NCBI GenBank assembly: GCA_035762085.1
Contig: DASTPT010000107.1
Location: 1-46,173, forward strand
Reading direction: 5' to 3'
Origin: HRBIN12 sp035762085
GTDB taxonomy: Bacteria > Actinomycetota > UBA4738 > HRBIN12
Length of the DNA stretch: 46,173 nt
Every line of letters starts with the position of its first letter. Within the stretch, counting starts at the first letter, position 1. A model generated the notes under the pieces. It made no database searches. It was given only the letters and a program-made list of their open reading frames with translations, and was not told where the DNA came from. Shown here piece by piece: positions 44,107-46,173 of the stretch. The position numbers and the translations under genes were made by a program.

Positions 44107-44850
44107 CTACGCGTCGGCCACGAGTGCGTACCGCGGACGGCGCTCGAGCAGGCCGAGCGGCCAGGGCTCGTGCATCTCGGCCGCCCACTCCACGTCGCGC
44201 AGGCGCTTGATCCGCACGGCGCGCCAGCCGGCCCGGTAGACGGACTCGACCATCGGTAGGGGGCTCGACTGCCGCGCCAGCGGCAGCTCGCGTAGGACCT
44301 CGTCGGGGTACGGTGCGTGATGGTCGTCCGGGAGACCCATCAACGAGCGCAGGGCCTCGGCGACCAGGTCCCGCACGCGTGTCAGTGGATCCCGCTGGCC
44401 CCAGACGCCCTCGAACAGGACGAGCCGGCCGCCGGGGGCCATGACCTCGCGCCACGCGCGCAGGGCGCCGTCGGGGTCCGGCAACGTCCACAGGACGTGA
44501 CGCTCGACCACGGCATCGAAGGGACCCGTCGGCGGCTCGGACCCCGAGCCCACGACGAACTCGAGCTCGAGCCCGCGCTCGGCGGCCTTCCGTTTGGCGA
44601 CCGCGAGCATGCCCTCGGACAGGTCCAGGGCGGTCACGCGGTGACCGATGTCGGCCGCCAGCAGCGACAGCGCGCCGGTCCCCGCGCCCACGTCGAGCAC
44701 CCTGGCCGGCGGCTCCGGCAAGGCCTCGCCGAGCGCCTGCCGCCAGGCCGCGGCCTCGAGGGGGTCGCTGATCGCGTGCGACTTCGCCTCGTCGTACGTG
44801 TGCGAGTCGCGGTCCCACCACTCGCGGATCGTGTCGTGGACGTCGGCCAT
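44107..44850 (-). CDS. Class I SAM-dependent methyltransferase
   Basis: A 247-residue protein with N-terminal IREWWDRDSHTYDEAKSHA, motif I VLDVGAGTG (51-59), VTALDLSEGMLAVAKRKAAERG and FDAVVERHVLWTLPDPDGALRAWREV, then MAPGGRLVLFEGVWG. The pattern resembles UbiE/ArsM-like and other small-molecule methyltransferases. The C-terminal 60 residues contain two acidic and aromatic helices without a recognised motif. The ATG at 44850 has the ribosome site GGGAGAGG-like stretch (GAGGAGGTCGG) upstream. It lies 25 bases downstream of the thioredoxin-TPR gene, so cotranscription is likely. Confidence 0.88.
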   Translation of the reverse strand: MADVHDTIREWWDRDSHTYDEAKSHAISDPLEAAAWRQALGEALPEPPARVLDVGAGTGALSLLAADIGHRVTALDLSEGMLAVAKRKAAERGLELEFVVGSGSEPPTGPFDAVVERHVLWTLPDPDGALRAWREVMAPGGRLVLFEGVWGQRDPLTRVRDLVAEALRSLMGLPDDHHAPYPDEVLRELPLARQSSPLPMVESVYRAGWRAVRIKRLRDVEWAAEMHEPWPLGLLERRPRYALVADA

Positions 44851-44875
44851 CGCTCCGACCTCCTCTCCCCTGCTG

Positions 44876-45679
44876 TCAGAACAGCGCGTTCGCCATCTTG
44901 CGCCGGTACTCGGGCACGAGCTCGTGCTCCTCACCGAGGACCGCGAAGACCTCCAGCATCGCCTGCCGCGCGTCGGGATCGTCGCCGAGGGCGCCGACCA
45001 TGCCGTCGAGCGCCTCCCGGTACTTCCCCTGGGCGGCCAGCCGCTTCGCCGACGCGAGCGTGCCGGGCTCGGAGACGCCGGCCCACGATGCGACCTCGAG
45101 CTCCGCGAGGAGCTTCTCGGCCCCGGGGTCCGGGAGCAGCGGCATCAGGGTCTGCCGTGCCTCGGACGCCGCGCCCCGCTGTGCGAGGACCCGCCCGAGC
45201 CCGAGCCGCGCGGCGCGGTCGTTCTCGTCCGTCTCGAGCGCCTCGCGGTACCTCGACTCGGCGTCGCCGAGGTCGCCGTCGATCTCCTCGTCGAGGTCCT
45301 CCTGTGCGCCGCTGTCGGCCTCGGTGGGCAGGAGCCGGTCGACGAACTCGTTCACCGCGGGCTCGGGGTAGGCGCCGATGAACATGTCCACCGCGGCGCC
45401 GTCGCGGAAGCCGACCACCGTCGGGATGCCCTGCGACTTCACGGCCTGGAGCAGCGCCTGCCCCACGGCCTGCGAGTCGACGTCCACCTTCGCCACCAGG
45501 AACGCGCCCTTGCGCTCCTCGGCCACCTTCTCGAGGATCGGGCCGAGCACCCGGCACGGACCGCACCAGGCCGCCCACAGGTCCACCACGACCGGACGCT
45601 CCTTCGAGCCCTCGATCACCACCTGCTCGAAGTTCTCGTCCGTGACCTCGATCACGTTCGTCGTCGCCACCGTCTCCAT
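44876..45679 (-). CDS. Thioredoxin-TPR protein (CnoX/YbbN-like)
   Basis: A 267-residue protein with a thioredoxin domain (about 9-115; active site WCGPC at 38-42, cis-Pro region GIPTVVGF) and a C-terminal TPR-like helical half (about 130-267; AESRYREALETDENDRAARLGLGRVLAQRG, and two more repeats ending MLEVFAVLGEEHELVPEYRRKMANALF). This layout matches the co-chaperone-redoxin CnoX family, which protects proteins under oxidative stress and hands them to GroEL. The CGPC pair is intact, suggesting real redox activity. ATG at 45679 with AAGGATG-type spacing; the longer frame from 45805 overlaps the ATPase gene and is not used. Confidence 0.9.
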   Translation of the reverse strand: METVATTNVIEVTDENFEQVVIEGSKERPVVVDLWAAWCGPCRVLGPILEKVAEERKGAFLVAKVDVDSQAVGQALLQAVKSQGIPTVVGFRDGAAVDMFIGAYPEPAVNEFVDRLLPTEADSGAQEDLDEEIDGDLGDAESRYREALETDENDRAARLGLGRVLAQRGAASEARQTLMPLLPDPGAEKLLAELEVASWAGVSEPGTLASAKRLAAQGKYREALDGMVGALGDDPDARQAMLEVFAVLGEEHELVPEYRRKMANALF

Positions 45680-45696
45680 CCTTCCCACCTTTCCCC

Positions 45697-46173
45697 TCAG
45701 GCTACCTTCGCCCGGCGCAACAGCAGGGCGTTCAGCGCCACCAACAGGCTCGACCCGCTCATCGCGAGCGCCGCGATCTCGGGCCTGAGCGTGAGGCCGG
45801 CCCACGCGAACGCGCCGCCGGCGATCGGCAGGGCGAGCGCGTTGTACCCGACCGCCCAGCCGAGGTTCTGTCGCATCTTCCGCACGGTCGCCCGCGAGAG
45901 GCTCATCGCGGTCGCGACGTCAGCGGGGTCCGCACGCATCAGCACGACGTCGGCCGTCTCCATCGCCACGTCGGTGCCGGTGCCGATCGCGATCCCGACG
46001 TCGGCCCGTGCGAGCGCCGGCGCGTCGTTCACCCCGTCGCCCACCATGCCGACCGTGCGGCCCTCGGCCTGGAGGGCCGAGACCTGCCGCTCCTTGTCCT
46101 CGGGCCGCACCTCCGCCAGCACGCGCGTGATCCCGAGCTCGCGGGCCACTCGTTCGGCCGTCGCGCGATTGTC
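45697..46173 (-). CDS. P1B-type heavy-metal ATPase, C-terminal fragment
   Basis: Only the last 158 residues are in the window; the 5' part lies beyond the right edge. Visible: the end of the P/N domains (DNRATAERVARELG; VLAEVRPEDKERQVSAL), the hinge MVGDGVNDAPALARADVGIAIGTGTD, and the last two helices with GWAVGYNALALPI and AMSGSSLLVALNALLLRR. The YN in the first and Met-x-x-Ser-Ser in the second of these helices point to a monovalent copper (or silver) exporter, but the metal-binding CPC/SPC motif is outside the window. It ends 17 bases before the thioredoxin-TPR gene. Confidence 0.9.
   Translation of the reverse strand, partial: DNRATAERVARELGITRVLAEVRPEDKERQVSALQAEGRTVGMVGDGVNDAPALARADVGIAIGTGTDVAMETADVVLMRADPADVATAMSLSRATVRKMRQNLGWAVGYNALALPIAGGAFAWAGLTLRPEIAALAMSGSSLLVALNALLLRRAKVA

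Overview
The window is very GC-rich, densely packed and full of GTG starts and 1-14 base gene overlaps. It looks like a chromosomal segment of a probably uncultured member of the Actinomycetota. This placement is inferred from gene families: a mycothiol-dependent-isomerase-like DinB protein, a CysA-type thiosulfate sulfurtransferase, the suf order B-D-Rieske ferredoxin-C-S-U, and FecCD/BtuF import genes. I see no rRNA, tRNA, insertion sequence, prophage, CRISPR array or origin. The content is mostly core metabolism plus signalling genes.

Layout. 1-3950 (minus) is a signalling run: a degenerate receiver, a small Cys-rich protein, a 76-residue protein, a 35-residue membrane peptide, a receiver-nucleotide cyclase, and a tandem-GAF protein cut by the window edge. 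4046-8112 holds a NifS/IscS-like cysteine desulfurase facing the 2-oxoacid:ferredoxin oxidoreductase genes korAB. 8248-11391 holds an aldo/keto reductase, an unusual Usp-Usp-Rieske fusion, a four-helix membrane protein and a cyclic-nucleotide-binding protein. 11492-15112 is full-length B12-dependent methionine synthase (metH), followed by mutually exclusive hairpins. 15346-21879 carries an A-type Fe-S carrier, a YbaK deacylase, glycerate kinase, a DinB-like protein, an acetyltransferase, a DUF2207-like membrane protein and a methyltransferase. 21876-27497 is the suf Fe-S assembly operon. 27611-30192 carries a methyltransferase, a thiosulfate sulfurtransferase and a SufT-like protein. 30265-32223 is a NarL-type response regulator followed by a receiver-histidine kinase whose receiver has Glu at the phosphoacceptor site. 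32190-35431 is btuFCD behind a cobalamin riboswitch. 35778-37592 carries a lipoprotein and gcvT. 37639-43263 is an lpd-E1alpha-E1beta-E2-lipB lipoate-dependent dehydrogenase operon. 43224-46173 holds two methyltransferases, a thioredoxin-TPR protein and the C-terminus of a P1B metal ATPase.

How it fits together. Sulfur mobilisation and Fe-S assembly (two cysteine desulfurases, SufBCDU, SufT-like protein, A-type carrier, sulfurtransferase) sit among their likely clients: KorB with four cysteines for a 4Fe-4S cluster, and two Rieske proteins. B12 import under a riboswitch sits in the same window as B12-dependent MetH. Lipoate synthesis (LipB) is in one operon with a lipoylated E2 and with Lpd, which could also serve the glycine cleavage system whose T-protein gene diverges from it. 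The cyclase near the left edge and the cNMP-binding protein at 10.9-11.4 kb could be writer and reader of one second messenger, but nothing in the sequence proves that link.

The least conventional items are the Usp-Usp-Rieske fusion, the six-gene signalling run, the histidine kinase with a Glu-bearing pseudo-receiver, and several RNA-level structures: the hairpins after metH, a hairpin between the korA Shine-Dalgarno and its start, and a heptamer repeat in the suf leader. All functional calls come from reading motifs; no database search was possible.
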